Shown: piece after piece, positions 1 to 13,029 of the stretch
Layout: each line of letters opens with the position of its first letter
Position numbering within the stretch: position 1 is the stretch's first letter
DNA from: Ignavibacteriales bacterium
GTDB taxonomy: Bacteria; Bacteroidota; Ignavibacteria; Ignavibacteriales; Melioribacteraceae
NCBI GenBank assembly: GCA_020635285.1
Contig: JACKAB010000008.1
Span: 465,626 to 529,625, forward strand
Reading direction: 5' to 3'
DNA length: 64,000 nt
Notes under the pieces: model-generated
Database searches by the model: none
What the model was told of the DNA's origin: nothing
What the model saw: the letters and a program-made list of their open reading frames with translations, nothing else
Program-made: the position numbers and the translations under genes

Positions 1-2
1 AT

Positions 3-2117
3 TATAAAACAATTTTTGAAATATATCTTAAAAGTGGTTCCGTTCTTTTTGATGATAACATTATTTCTCAGATAGTTGGCAATAAGAAAATTTTAGAATC
101 AATAGACTTTCTTGAAGAAATTCTCGAAGAAAACATTGAACTAAAATATCAGACTGATAAATTAGAAGAAACAATTATTCCAACCTTGTTAGATATTCTC
201 ACAAAGTTTGCAATTAAGCATCCTACCAGATACGAGGAACTGAGGCGTAAAATAGTAAAAGTTCAGCTAATTGAAGACTGGTCTGCACTTTCTAAACTTG
301 CCCAAGAATACAGAACTAAAATGCGACGAGGTTTTAGAAGATGGCTTGATGTTAACGAATCTGTTGCTGTTGATATTGAAACTGGAGAGGAATACGGATG
401 GGAAGATGTTCTAATTTTTGAAGAAGATTTTCATGCGAATGAAAAATTATTCTTAACCAACGCAATTTCGCTATCACCAATTTTGCGTGAAGCAGTTTTT
501 CTTTTTTCAAAAGGTGTGATTGTTAGATTGAGCAACATTTTACCAAGAGGTATTTGGATAAGTAAAATTAAGGACGAAGATCAGGTTACATTATACAGAG
601 TTTCTATTCAGACAAGGCATCAAGGCTCATTCGATATTTTACTACATCAAAATAAAAATAGAAATGTTACAGAAGTTAAGGCAGAAGTGAATTGGTTAAT
701 TCTTGCCGGGTCTAGATTTTTTGTTACTGAATTGGTTGAAGATTTTGGTGGCTATTGGGATGAATATAAAATTTGGACGCAAAAGTACCAGCCTGGACTA
801 ACAGTTGCAAATCTATTTAATAGAGATTTTAGAAAAGATGTTAAAAATGCAGAAGAAAAATTCTATTATTTATGGCCATTTTTCATTTGGAATGGGGCAG
901 CTGCATACATTAACTTTTGGCGCCTAACATCCGAGAGAATGCAGATTACTAATCCTTCTGCAGAAAATCTAATTATTCCTTCACATGATTATCAGCTTGG
1001 AACGAGGTTTGTATCATTATCGGATCGTTCAGAGTTTACCTCATTCACAGATTTGTTTTTTAATTTTTATGAAAAATTTATTGTGCCCGTCGAAACCAAA
1101 TACCCATCAATAAAAAGAGGTTCTGCTTGGAAATATATTTTTCCCGGACTAATAAACGCAGAAGGTGAAAGTGAGGGTGTCGAAATATTAAAGCTTTTCT
1201 TAATTGAATTAAAAAAAGATGATTCAGAAAAAAATAGAAAAATTATTTTTCAGCTTAACAAATTTTTGAAAAATATTAAGGATAATGGATATATTCCAAA
1301 GCAATTATATTTTGCCATAAAAAGATTTGTTAGATGGAATAAGCTTAATAATGAAGCCTCTATGGGCGCACAAGCACAAATGTTGAACGAACTTTATGAT
1401 ACTTATAATCTGGTTGAATTAGAAAAATATTACCCTGAAACAAGAACAAGATTTTACTTGCATACTGTTTTCGATGATTCAAATAATGAATTTAAAAACA
1501 TTGTTAAACAAATATGCCTTTTGCAGCACGATGAAAAGATTACTAAAGAAGAATTTTTAAGAGAACTTTCCAGAATTCAAAATGAATTTACTCTTAATGA
1601 AAAAGAAATATTCTTTTTAACTCGTTTAAGCTATCCGCATCTAAAACCTTCTGATATGGCTTCATTTTTACACTTTGAAACAGAAGGAGACCATGCTGCA
1701 AATCTTGTGGTTACTGTTGATGATCACGAAGGAAATCCGTTTTATATTAGAAAACCAATTACGCCTAAAGAAATTTCTAAATTGTACCAATTATTTATTG
1801 AAGCAAATATGCAAGTTAGTTTTAAACCCGACCACAAATTTATGGTTGCAATTTCTGATCGAGGGTTTATAATCGGTGGTTTATTTTATTCTCAGTTCGA
1901 TGATCAAGTTGTTCATATGGAAAAAATTGTTGTTTCAAATAGATTTAGAAGAAAAGGTGTTAGTGAAGCAATTATGAATGAATTTTTTAACAGAATGATT
2001 GACGAAGGATTTAGTTTTGTTACAACCGGATTTTTCCGACCTGAATATTTTTATAGATTCGACTTCAAAATTGAAAAGAAATATTCTGGCTTGGTAAAAC
2101 AATTGAAAAAAAATTAG
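3..2117 (+). CDS. Large protein with C-terminal GNAT acetyltransferase domain (5' partial)
   Basis: The reading frame is open from the left edge, so the gene starts outside the window; the TTG at 186 is only an internal codon. At least 704 residues are visible. The last 110 or so residues look like a GNAT N-acetyltransferase fold: a beta strand with MEKIVVSN followed by the acetyl-CoA loop RFRRKGVSEAIM (around 1938-1976) and a closing FRPEYFYRFDF segment. GNAT enzymes move an acetyl group from acetyl-CoA to an amine. The 540 residues before it are unrecognised; they are rich in aromatic and charged residues and show no signal peptide or membrane helix, so a cytoplasmic protein is likely. The substrate cannot be told. 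A gap of about 200 bases separates it from pyrG. GNAT call fairly secure; whole-protein role unknown. Confidence 0.7.
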   Translation, partial: YKTIFEIYLKSGSVLFDDNIISQIVGNKKILESIDFLEEILEENIELKYQTDKLEETIIPTLLDILTKFAIKHPTRYEELRRKIVKVQLIEDWSALSKLAQEYRTKMRRGFRRWLDVNESVAVDIETGEEYGWEDVLIFEEDFHANEKLFLTNAISLSPILREAVFLFSKGVIVRLSNILPRGIWISKIKDEDQVTLYRVSIQTRHQGSFDILLHQNKNRNVTEVKAEVNWLILAGSRFFVTELVEDFGGYWDEYKIWTQKYQPGLTVANLFNRDFRKDVKNAEEKFYYLWPFFIWNGAAAYINFWRLTSERMQITNPSAENLIIPSHDYQLGTRFVSLSDRSEFTSFTDLFFNFYEKFIVPVETKYPSIKRGSAWKYIFPGLINAEGESEGVEILKLFLIELKKDDSEKNRKIIFQLNKFLKNIKDNGYIPKQLYFAIKRFVRWNKLNNEASMGAQAQMLNELYDTYNLVELEKYYPETRTRFYLHTVFDDSNNEFKNIVKQICLLQHDEKITKEEFLRELSRIQNEFTLNEKEIFFLTRLSYPHLKPSDMASFLHFETEGDHAANLVVTVDDHEGNPFYIRKPITPKEISKLYQLFIEANMQVSFKPDHKFMVAISDRGFIIGGLFYSQFDDQVVHMEKIVVSNRFRRKGVSEAIMNEFFNRMIDEGFSFVTTGFFRPEYFYRFDFKIEKKYSGLVKQLKKN

Positions 2118-2311
2118 AATATTAAATTGAGGAAATTAAAATTACGAAAAACTGTAAGAAAAAATATAAATTCGTCAATCAGAATGGATGGTATACGAAT
2201 TTTTAGGTAATTATTAAATAAAGTATGAAAGATTGGTTAATTATTTAATTCCATGTTTTTAAAGCATTGGAAAAATCCCTATCTTTAAACTTATTGAAAA
2301 AAAAATTGTAA

Positions 2312-5442
<3,131 letters not shown>

Positions 5443-5525
5443 TAAAGCCAAAATTTACAATAACTTAGCTATTCATTCTATTGCTTGTTAAACTATAAAA
5501 TAATAACTTTAATGAATATATTTTT

Positions 5526-6101
5526 ATGCTAAAACTTGCGGTTTTTGTCTCTGGCAGAGGATCAAATTTAGCCGCAATAGTTGCAAAAATTAAAAGCGGA
5601 TATTTGAGTGCAAAGGTTTGCATGGTTGTTAGCAATAAAAAAGAGTGCAAAGCCTTTGAAATTTGTATAGATGAAAAAATTCCCACTTATGTTGTTGATA
5701 CAAATGATAGTTACGAAGATTTAATAGAAATTTTGGATAATGAAAACATTGAATTAATAGTATTAGCTGGATTTCTTAAAAAGATTCCTATTAATTTAAT
5801 TCAAAGATTTAAAAATAAAATTATAAATATTCATCCAGCTTTACTGCCAGCATTAGGAGGAAAGGGAATGTATGGATTGAATGTTCATAATGCGGTATTA
5901 AAATCTTCATCAAAAGTGAGTGGGGCAACAATTCATTTTGTTGATGAAATTTATGATAACGGAAAAATTATTGAGCAGAGAGAAGTTGATATTTCTGATG
6001 TAAAAACAGCAGAAGAAATTGCAGCAAAAGTATTAAAAGTAGAGCATGAATTATTACCCGATGTAATAAAAAAGTTTGCCGAAAACAAAATAAAATATTA
6101 A
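5526..6101 (+). CDS. purN: Phosphoribosylglycinamide formyltransferase
   Basis: PurN moves a formyl group from 10-formyl-tetrahydrofolate to GAR, giving FGAR, step three of purine synthesis. The 191-residue product is of normal length. It opens with the phosphate-binding loop AVFVSGRGSNL; the catalytic region NIHPALLPALGG holds the Asn and His of the active site near residues 105-107, and the C-terminal GATIHFVDEIYDNGKII segment supplies the conserved catalytic Asp. It is followed after 32 bases by purH, the enzyme of the last two purine steps, so the pair forms a purine operon that leads into mreB. No frame break is seen. Confidence 0.96.
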   Translation: MLKLAVFVSGRGSNLAAIVAKIKSGYLSAKVCMVVSNKKECKAFEICIDEKIPTYVVDTNDSYEDLIEILDNENIELIVLAGFLKKIPINLIQRFKNKIINIHPALLPALGGKGMYGLNVHNAVLKSSSKVSGATIHFVDEIYDNGKIIEQREVDISDVKTAEEIAAKVLKVEHELLPDVIKKFAENKIKY

Positions 6102-6133
6102 AAAATTAGAATAGTATCTAATAGGGAATTGTT

Positions 6134-7648
6134 TTGAAAAGAAAAGCGTTAATAAGTGTATCCGATAAATCAAATATTGTAGAATTTGCAAAAGGTTTAA
6201 CAACAAATAATTATGAGATTTTAGCAACTGGAAACACAGCAAAATTATTAATTGAAAATAAAATTGAATGTACGGAAATCTCTAATTATACTGGATTCCC
6301 CGAAATATTTTCGGGAAGGGTAAAAACTCTTCATCCAAAAGTTTTTGGAGGAATTTTATACAGAAGAGATAACGAGAATGATTTAGTTCAAGCTAAAGAA
6401 AATTCTATTGATCCTATTGATATTATTTGTGTTAATTTGTATCCGTTTGCTAAAGTAGTTAACAGAGATGATGTTGACGAGCAAACAAAAATTGAAAATA
6501 TTGATATTGGCGGACCAAGTCTAATTAGGGCAGCTGCTAAAAACTTTAAGTATATTTCTGTTCTTACAAATCCTAATCAATATGAAAAGTTTTTAACTGA
6601 ATTAGAAAAAGCTGAAATAAATTTAGACACAAGAAAAAAACTTGCAGCCGAAGCTTTTTCGCATACCGCAGAATATGACAAATTAATTGCCGATTATTTT
6701 GAAGAGGAAATTAGTAAGGAAAAAACAGCTCTAAGAATAAATTTACCTTTGTTAAATGAATTACGTTATGGCGAAAATCCGCATCAAAAAGCATACTTAT
6801 ACGGTAGTTTTTATGATAATTTTGAAACACTCCACGGAAAGGAATTATCTTATAATAATATTATTGATTTAACAGCCGCTGTTGATTTGGTTAATGAACT
6901 TGACGATAATTCTTGTATAATTGTTAAACATACAAATCCTTGCGGTGCAGCAACAGGAAATAATGTTTTAGATGCATATGAGAAAGCACTTTCCTGCGAT
7001 CCGGTTTCTTCATTTGGGGGAATTGTTGCTTTTAATAATGAAGTAACAGAAGAAGTATCAGAAAAGTTAAATGAAATTTTTACAGAAGTAATTTGTGCCC
7101 CTTCATTTACAGAAAAAGCACTTCAAATTTTGATGAAGAAAAAAAATAGAAGAGTTATAAAAGTTCTCAAAAATGATTCGAACATAAAGTTACAATTTAA
7201 AAGTATTCTAAATGGGGTTATTACCCAAGAAACTGATAAAAGTAACTTTCCTGCAGACTTTAAAAACGTTACTAACAAAAAGGTTTCTGAGGAAGAATTA
7301 AAAAACTTAAAATTTGCTTGGATAATTTGCAAGCATACGAAATCCAATGCAATAGTTTTTTGTAAGGATTTAAAGGCTATTGGTGTTGGTGCTGGACAGA
7401 TGTCAAGAATTGATTCATCGAGAATAGCAGTAGAAAAAGCAAAGCAGCATGGACACAGTTTAGAGGGAGCAGTGGCTGCATCAGACGCGTTTTTCCCATT
7501 TGCAGATGGTGTGGAAGAAATTGCTGCAAGTGGCATTACATCAATTGTTCAACCTGGCGGTTCAGTTAGAGATGACGAAGTAATTGAAGCTGCTAATAAA
7601 AAAAATATATCAATGTTATTCACTGGTATTAGGAATTTTAAACATTAA
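6134..7648 (+). CDS. purH: Bifunctional AICAR transformylase/IMP cyclohydrolase
   Basis: PurH formylates AICAR and closes the ring to give IMP. The 504-residue product has the N-terminal cyclohydrolase (MGS-like) domain, with SDKSNIVEFAKGL at the start, GRVKTLHPKVFGG and NLYPFAKVV, and the transformylase domain from about residue 200, with RYGENPHQKAY, the catalytic Lys-His in KHTNPCGAA, and SDAFFPFADGVE near the end. The start is TTG; no ATG upstream fits better. The frame is intact. A long antisense ORF opposite the C-terminal half is a shadow. Only eight bases separate it from mreB, so cell-shape genes may be read from the purine transcript. Confidence 0.97.
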   Translation: MKRKALISVSDKSNIVEFAKGLTTNNYEILATGNTAKLLIENKIECTEISNYTGFPEIFSGRVKTLHPKVFGGILYRRDNENDLVQAKENSIDPIDIICVNLYPFAKVVNRDDVDEQTKIENIDIGGPSLIRAAAKNFKYISVLTNPNQYEKFLTELEKAEINLDTRKKLAAEAFSHTAEYDKLIADYFEEEISKEKTALRINLPLLNELRYGENPHQKAYLYGSFYDNFETLHGKELSYNNIIDLTAAVDLVNELDDNSCIIVKHTNPCGAATGNNVLDAYEKALSCDPVSSFGGIVAFNNEVTEEVSEKLNEIFTEVICAPSFTEKALQILMKKKNRRVIKVLKNDSNIKLQFKSILNGVITQETDKSNFPADFKNVTNKKVSEEELKNLKFAWIICKHTKSNAIVFCKDLKAIGVGAGQMSRIDSSRIAVEKAKQHGHSLEGAVAASDAFFPFADGVEEIAASGITSIVQPGGSVRDDEVIEAANKKNISMLFTGIRNFKH

Positions 7649-7656
7649 GGGGCCTT

Positions 7657-8682
7657 ATGGGAATTTTTGATTTTTTATCGACAGATATTGCAATAGATCT
7701 TGGAACGGCAAATACATTAATTTATGTAAAGGGGAAGGGAATTGTTTTAAATGAACCTTCAATAGTTGCGTTTGACCGAAATACAAAAAAAATAATTGCA
7801 CTTGGAAATAAAGCAAAAGAGATGCAGGGAAGGGAACACCGTCAGATTAGGGTTTCTAGACCTATGCGAGATGGAGTAATTGCTGATTTTGAAATTGCTG
7901 AAGGAATGATTAGGGCATTTATAAAAAAAGTAAACCGAGGAGCTTTCTCAAGTCGGAGGGTAGTTGTTGCCGTTCCGAGCGGAGTTACTGAAGTTGAAAA
8001 AAGAGCTGTAAGGGATAGTGCAGAACACGCAGGTGCAAAAGAAGTACATTTAATTGCCGAACCAATGGCAGCTGCAATTGGTGTTGGAATTGATGTTAGT
8101 GCTCCTGTTGGAAATATGATTTTAGATATCGGCGGTGGAACTACCGAAATAGCTGTTATTGCTTTAGATGGAATTGTGAATGAAGAATCGCTAAGAGTTG
8201 CTGGTGATGAAATGAATAATGCCATCATTCAATTTTTTAAGAAAAATTATAATTTATTAATTGGCGAAAGAACCGGTGAAAAAATTAAATGCGAAGTTGG
8301 TTCTGCTGTGCCATTAAAAGAAGAAATAACAATTCAAGTTAAAGGTCGCGATCTTGTTGGCGGAATTCCAAAAACAGTGGAGGTAAGTTCTGTTGAAATT
8401 CGAGATGCATTAAATGAAAACATTACGCAAATTGTTGAGGGTGTTAAACAATCACTCGAAAGAACTCCTCCTGAGCTTTCTGCCGATATTTTAGATAGAG
8501 GTGTAATGATAACCGGAGGTGGTGCATTACTAAAAGGTCTTGATGAAAGAATTAGAATGGAAACAAATCTTCCTGTTCACATTGCCGAAAATCCCTTACT
8601 TGCTGTTGTAATGGGAGCCGGTAAAGCGATTGAAAATATGAATAAATATTCAAAGGTATTTATTCGCAAAAGAAGTTACTAA
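7657..8682 (+). CDS. mreB: Rod-shape-determining actin homologue MreB
   Basis: MreB is the actin-like filament protein that guides lateral cell-wall synthesis at the inner face of the membrane. The 341-residue product has the phosphate-1 loop AIDLGTANTLIYVKGKGIVLN, cut here to its core IDLGTANT, the phosphate-2 loop LDIGGGTTEIAV near residue 155, and the adenosine motif ITGGGALLKGLD near 285. An amphipathic N-terminus (MGIFDFLS) is the usual membrane anchor. It starts after an AGGGG-like Shine-Dalgarno sequence (aaggggcctt) and its stop overlaps the mreC start (TAATG). The cluster mreBCD-mrdA-rodA that follows is the rod complex. A rod-shaped cell is therefore expected. Confidence 0.98.
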   Translation: MGIFDFLSTDIAIDLGTANTLIYVKGKGIVLNEPSIVAFDRNTKKIIALGNKAKEMQGREHRQIRVSRPMRDGVIADFEIAEGMIRAFIKKVNRGAFSSRRVVVAVPSGVTEVEKRAVRDSAEHAGAKEVHLIAEPMAAAIGVGIDVSAPVGNMILDIGGGTTEIAVIALDGIVNEESLRVAGDEMNNAIIQFFKKNYNLLIGERTGEKIKCEVGSAVPLKEEITIQVKGRDLVGGIPKTVEVSSVEIRDALNENITQIVEGVKQSLERTPPELSADILDRGVMITGGGALLKGLDERIRMETNLPVHIAENPLLAVVMGAGKAIENMNKYSKVFIRKRSY

Positions 8683-9518
8683 TGCCCCGATTTATAAGCG
8701 TATTCCTAAATAACTTTAAAGAATACATAGTTTTAGTTTTACTCTTAATTATAAGTCTATCTCTTATCACTCTAAATGATAACCACAAGGTGAAGAATAT
8801 TAGATTATATGCACTTGGAACTTTTGCGTCAGTAAATTCATTTTTATCAAACCTTAAAAATTTCTTTGAAGATAGAGCGTATATTGATGGCTTATTAAAA
8901 CACAACGCAGAACTTACTTTGCAAGTGAATGAGCTTAGAAATTATGCCTATCAGTATGAAGAATTGCATGGACAGTCTGAATTTATTAAAACTTCCAAAT
9001 ATGAATTAATTTCTGCAAGAATAGTTTCCAGATTAGTCTCTAAAGTAAGCGGCTATTTTATTATTTCAAAAGGCTCATTGGATGGAGTAACTGAGAGTAT
9101 GCCAGTTATAACTGATGAAGGTTTGGTTGGAATTGTTATGGATGTTGCAAGTAATTATTCAACCGTACGAACTTATGAAAATAGTTTGTTTAAAGTTGCT
9201 GTAAAAGATCAACGCAGTGGTGTAGATGGTATTTTAAATTGGGATGGCAAAGAACTAATTATTAAAAATGTTCCCACAACAGAAGATGTTGAAGTTGGCG
9301 ATAGAGTAATAGTCTCTGAGCTAAGTACAATTATTCCACCTGCAATTCCTGTTGGAATTATTTCAAGCAAAGAGAGTACAGTTTCTGGAATTTTAAGTAA
9401 TATAAAAGTAAAACCGTATACCAATGTTAATAAAATTGAAAACGTTTTAGTGGTAAAGAAAAGTCAAAATTTTCAACTCGATTCACTTTTTAATAAAATT
9501 AATGGAGTTGTAAAATAA
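8682..9518 (+). CDS. mreC: Rod-shape-determining protein MreC
   Basis: MreC is a bitopic membrane protein that links MreB filaments to the periplasmic PBP2-RodA synthase. The 278-residue product has a short cytoplasmic tail, one membrane helix (IVLVLLLIISLSLITL, residues about 16-31), a periplasmic coiled coil (about 60-95) and the two beta-barrel core with GYFIISKGSLDGV and the VPTTEDVEVGDRVIVSE segment that marks the family. The ATG overlaps the mreB stop. The frame is intact. Next downstream is mreD. Confidence 0.95.
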   Translation: MPRFISVFLNNFKEYIVLVLLLIISLSLITLNDNHKVKNIRLYALGTFASVNSFLSNLKNFFEDRAYIDGLLKHNAELTLQVNELRNYAYQYEELHGQSEFIKTSKYELISARIVSRLVSKVSGYFIISKGSLDGVTESMPVITDEGLVGIVMDVASNYSTVRTYENSLFKVAVKDQRSGVDGILNWDGKELIIKNVPTTEDVEVGDRVIVSELSTIIPPAIPVGIISSKESTVSGILSNIKVKPYTNVNKIENVLVVKKSQNFQLDSLFNKINGVVK

Positions 9519-10004
9519 AAATTCTTTCATTCATATTACCAATTTTAATCTTTTTTCCGGTTGCGTTATTGCAGTTTATCTTTGTACCAATGATTGCTAT
9601 TGATGCAATAGCGCCTGACATAATAATGATATTGCTGGTTTATTATGCTTTAAAATATGGACAATTATATGGAACATTTTTAGGTTCGATTTTCGGTTTA
9701 TTATTTGATATAATATCTGGTGGAATTTTGGGGAGCGCAATGTTTGCAAAAACAATAAGTGGATTCATTGCCGGTTACTTCTATAATGAAAATAAAATTG
9801 AAACGAATATATCTACAATGTTTTTGTGTTTATTGTTTTTATAACTTCAACCATCAATTCATTTTTTATTTATTGCTATCTAGTTCAGAAATTAAATTAA
9901 CTGCCGCGCATTTAATTTTGGAACAGGGAGTTCTTCCAGGAATTTACACGGCGGTAATCAGTATTCCAGTTGTTATTTTTAACCAAAAACAAAAAACGTT
10001 ATGA
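9515..10004 (+). CDS. mreD: Rod-shape-determining protein MreD (frameshifted; start unclear)
   Basis: A hydrophobic protein of about 160 residues with five or so membrane helices, in the mreD position. Its first half (for instance DIIMILLVYYALKYG and GTFLGSIFGLLFDI) lies in one frame to 9844 and its second half (ILEQGVLPGIYTAVI) in another; the join falls in the T-run near 9835, which fits a one-base indel. The frame has no ATG, GTG or TTG before 9569, yet the hydrophobic peptide KILSFILPILIFFPVALLQ encoded from 9518 clearly belongs to it, so the true start is an ATA at 9515 or an ATT at 9521, or a start codon has been lost to an indel. The stop overlaps the mrdA ATG (ATGA). Confidence 0.8.
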
Positions 10005-11775
10005 GTGATACAATATTTGCTTCAAAGCTGCGGAGAAATATTTTAATTACATTCATCACTTTTATTGGTATTGGATTTATTTTCCAGTTAATTAAAATGC
10101 AAATTATTGAAAATGCCGAGTATACGCTTAGATCAGATAGCAACTCAATAAAGAAAAATCCTCAGCAAGCACCAAGAGAATTTTTTCGATAGAAATTTAG
10201 ATGTTCTAGTAAGTAACAAACCGACTTATACTTTACAAATTACACCTGCACTTTATGATACCAATTATAACCAAAAACTTGAATCAGTATTAAATGAAGA
10301 CCGCGGAGCAATTAATAATATTTTTATTAAGTCTCGGATTTATTCAAAATATTTACCGCGTATAATTAAGAGATCTCAATTTTGGAGAAGTTGTATGGTT
10401 TGAAGAAAATAATGAAGATCTGAAGGAACAAATATTATTGTGCAAATGCAGAGAGATTATTCATATGGAGTAATGGGTTCGCACATTTTTGGATATTTAA
10501 GGGAGATCAATTCTGCTCAGCTTTCTAAATATGAAGATATTTATGACTTAGGCGATTTTATTGGGATAACTGGAATTGAAAAACTTATGAAAATATATTA
10601 AGAGGAAATAAAGGATTTGAGTTTGTCCTTGTCGACTCAAAAGAAAAACTATTGGGCGCTATTTAGAAGGATTAAACGATATTCCTCCAATAAAAGGAAA
10701 GGATTTAATTTTAACTTTAGATAAACAGGCGCAAGAAGTTGCTGAAAGGGAATTTCAGGGATTAAGTGGATCGCTTGTTGCAATTGAACCTTCGACCGGT
10801 GAAATTTTAGCATATGTAAGTGCCCGGAATATGATTTAAATGCTTTCGCTTCAGTAACCTCTAAAGATGTAATAAATAAAATTAGCAAGGACCCGCTAAA
10901 ACCGTTATTTGATAGGGCCGCAAACTCTATTTATCCGCCCGGCTCAACTTACAAAATGCTTGGGGCCATTATTGGTTTAGAAGAACATTTGATAGATATT
11001 AACAGTACTATTGTTTGTAAAGGTGGTTTTAGGTTTGGAAACAGATTTTTTAAATGTCATGGAAATCATGGTTCAATTAGCGTTGTTGGCGCAATTGAAA
11101 AATCATGTAACACATTTTTCTATAAATTGATTTTAGAGATTGGTTTAGATAGATGGGCAAATTATTTAAGAATGTTTGGGTTTGGTTCTAAAACCGGATT
11201 TGATTTAGGTGGTGAAGCGGCAGGCATTGTACCCGATACAAAATATTATGACCGCGTATTTGGGAAAAATAAATGGACTAAAGGAACGCTCATAAGTTTA
11301 GGTATTGGGCAAGGTGAATTTAGTGTTACCACTCTTCAGCTGGCACAGTATACAGCTTTGCTTGCAAATTTTGGAAGAACAAAAAACCGCACATTGTTCA
11401 ATCCTACTTAGAAGGACTTCAAAATGTTGAAGTACCATTGACTTTTGATGACAAAGTGGTAAATATTTCCAAAAGTACTTTTGATATTGTGAGAGAAGGA
11501 ATGTTTAAAGTTGTTAATGGAAATGGAACGGCGAGGCACATTAGATTGCCTAATATTAGCATTGCCGGAAAAACAGGAACCTCTCAAAACCCTCATGGTA
11601 AAGATCATGCTTTATTTATTGGTTTTGCACCTATGAGAACCCTAAAATTGCGGTAGCTGTAATTGTGGAGAATGTTGGATTTGGAGGAACTCATGCAGCA
11701 CCGATTGCACAAAAAGTTATTAAAGCTTATTTAGAAAACCTTGAAGGAAATGATTTTAAAGTCACTGGAATGTAA
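10001..11775 (+). CDS. mrdA: Penicillin-binding protein 2, cell elongation transpeptidase (frameshifted)
   Basis: PBP2 cross-links new peptidoglycan in the rod complex with RodA and MreBCD. Pieced across several frames it gives about 590 residues: a membrane helix near the start (ILITFITFIGIGFIFQLI), the dimerisation domain, and a transpeptidase domain with all three active-site motifs: STYK (in PPGSTYKML, around 10940), SCN (in EKSCNTFFYKL, around 11100) and KTG (in AGKTGTSQNP, around 11570). Frame breaks occur near 10185 (T-run after AGAGAA), about 10365-10450, 10590-10660, 10830, 11405 and 11640, mostly at short homopolymers. Intact active-site motifs across so many breaks argue for sequencing indels, not decay. 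It lies between mreD (ATGA overlap) and rodA (six-base gap). Confidence 0.9.
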
Positions 11776-11781
11776 GTAAAA

Positions 11782-13011
11782 TTGAGTGCAACAAATAAAA
11801 TATCAGATAAATTTGATTTTATCATTTTTGGAGTTATGCTATTATTAACTGCAATTGGATTAGTCGCAATATACAGCGCAACTAATACTCATCCAACGGC
11901 TTCAGGTAATTTTCAAAAACAATATATTACAGCAATAATAGGATTTGTATCTTTTTTTATTGCTTACTTTATTCCATATAAAACCTATAGATATATAGCA
12001 GTTCCATCATATATGCTGTCAATATTGGCTTTAACGGCGGTTATATTTTTAGGTAAAACTGTTTATGGCGCAAAAAGCTGGATAAGTATTGGTCCATTTG
12101 GATTTCAACCTTCTGAGTTTGCCAAAATTGGACTTATATTATTTCTTGCATATTACCTTACAAGAAAAAGAAAAAATCCAAATAAATTTAAAGATTTTAG
12201 TGTTATTGCGTTATATAGTTTCATTCCTATATTGCTAATTTTACTTCAGCCTGATATGGGTACGGCACTTGTTTATTTTGCTGTAATTATTGCCATGTTT
12301 TTTTGGAGTGGAGTTGATTTATTTTGGTTCTTTTTATTTATATCTCCCGTAGTAGTTTTATTTGCTTCTCTGTTTAGCTTAGCGGCATTTGTACTTTCAA
12401 TGTTTGTGGTTTTTGCATTATTGATTTATTTTAAGAAAAATATTTTTATTAATGCATCAATTGTTGTAATGAACATGTCAGGTGCATACTTGTTAGATTA
12501 TGCAATGCAATATTTAGCTCCGCATCAGCAAAAAAGAATTTTGTCTTTTATTGACCCAACTGCTGATCCTCTTGGCGCTGGCTATAATATACTGCAGACA
12601 AAAGTAGCTATTGGTTCAGGCGGTTTTTTAGGAAAAGGATTTCTGCATGGCAATCAAACTCAATTAAAATATATTCCCGAACAATGGACAGATTTTATTT
12701 TTTGTGTAATTGGCGAGGAATTTGGATTTATTGGCAGCGCGCTTGTTGTTATATTATTTGTAATATTATTTTATAGGTTAATTTCAATTACAGCACACAC
12801 AAAAAATAAATTTGGAAGCATTGTAATTATTGGGACTTTGGCACTAATGTTTACCCATTTTGCTATTAACATAGGAATGAATTTAGGAGTTGCACCGGTG
12901 ATAGGCTTGCCATTACCGTTTTTAAGTTATGGCGGAAGTTCGTTAATTGTAAACATGACTTTATTAGGAATTGCTCTGAATTTCTATAACAATAGAAGGG
13001 AACAAATTTAA
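11782..13011 (+). CDS. rodA: Peptidoglycan glycosyltransferase RodA
   Basis: RodA is the SEDS-family enzyme that polymerises lipid II into glycan strands during elongation, working with PBP2. The 409-residue product has about ten membrane helices and the family motifs: GAKSWISIGPFGFQPSEFAK (about residues 95-114), QPDMGTALVY (near 156; includes the conserved Asp), the loop GAGYNILQTKVAIGSGG, QTQLKYIPEQWTDFIF, and the C-terminal PVIGLPLPFLSYGGSS. The start is TTG. The frame is intact although its neighbours on both sides are broken. Last gene of the elongation cluster; pyrF follows after 18 bases. Confidence 0.97.
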   Translation: MSATNKISDKFDFIIFGVMLLLTAIGLVAIYSATNTHPTASGNFQKQYITAIIGFVSFFIAYFIPYKTYRYIAVPSYMLSILALTAVIFLGKTVYGAKSWISIGPFGFQPSEFAKIGLILFLAYYLTRKRKNPNKFKDFSVIALYSFIPILLILLQPDMGTALVYFAVIIAMFFWSGVDLFWFFLFISPVVVLFASLFSLAAFVLSMFVVFALLIYFKKNIFINASIVVMNMSGAYLLDYAMQYLAPHQQKRILSFIDPTADPLGAGYNILQTKVAIGSGGFLGKGFLHGNQTQLKYIPEQWTDFIFCVIGEEFGFIGSALVVILFVILFYRLISITAHTKNKFGSIVIIGTLALMFTHFAINIGMNLGVAPVIGLPLPFLSYGGSSLIVNMTLLGIALNFYNNRREQI

Positions 13012-13029
13012 ATATATTCTGGAAAAATT

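Noticed and set aside
7123..7536. 137-codon minus-strand ORF opposite purH
   Set aside because: It mirrors a conserved, intact part of purH, has low-complexity composition and no ribosome-binding site; a shadow frame.
7842..8228. 128-codon minus-strand ORF opposite mreB
   Set aside because: Rich in Ala, Ile, Pro and Ser as expected for the complement of a conserved plus-strand gene.
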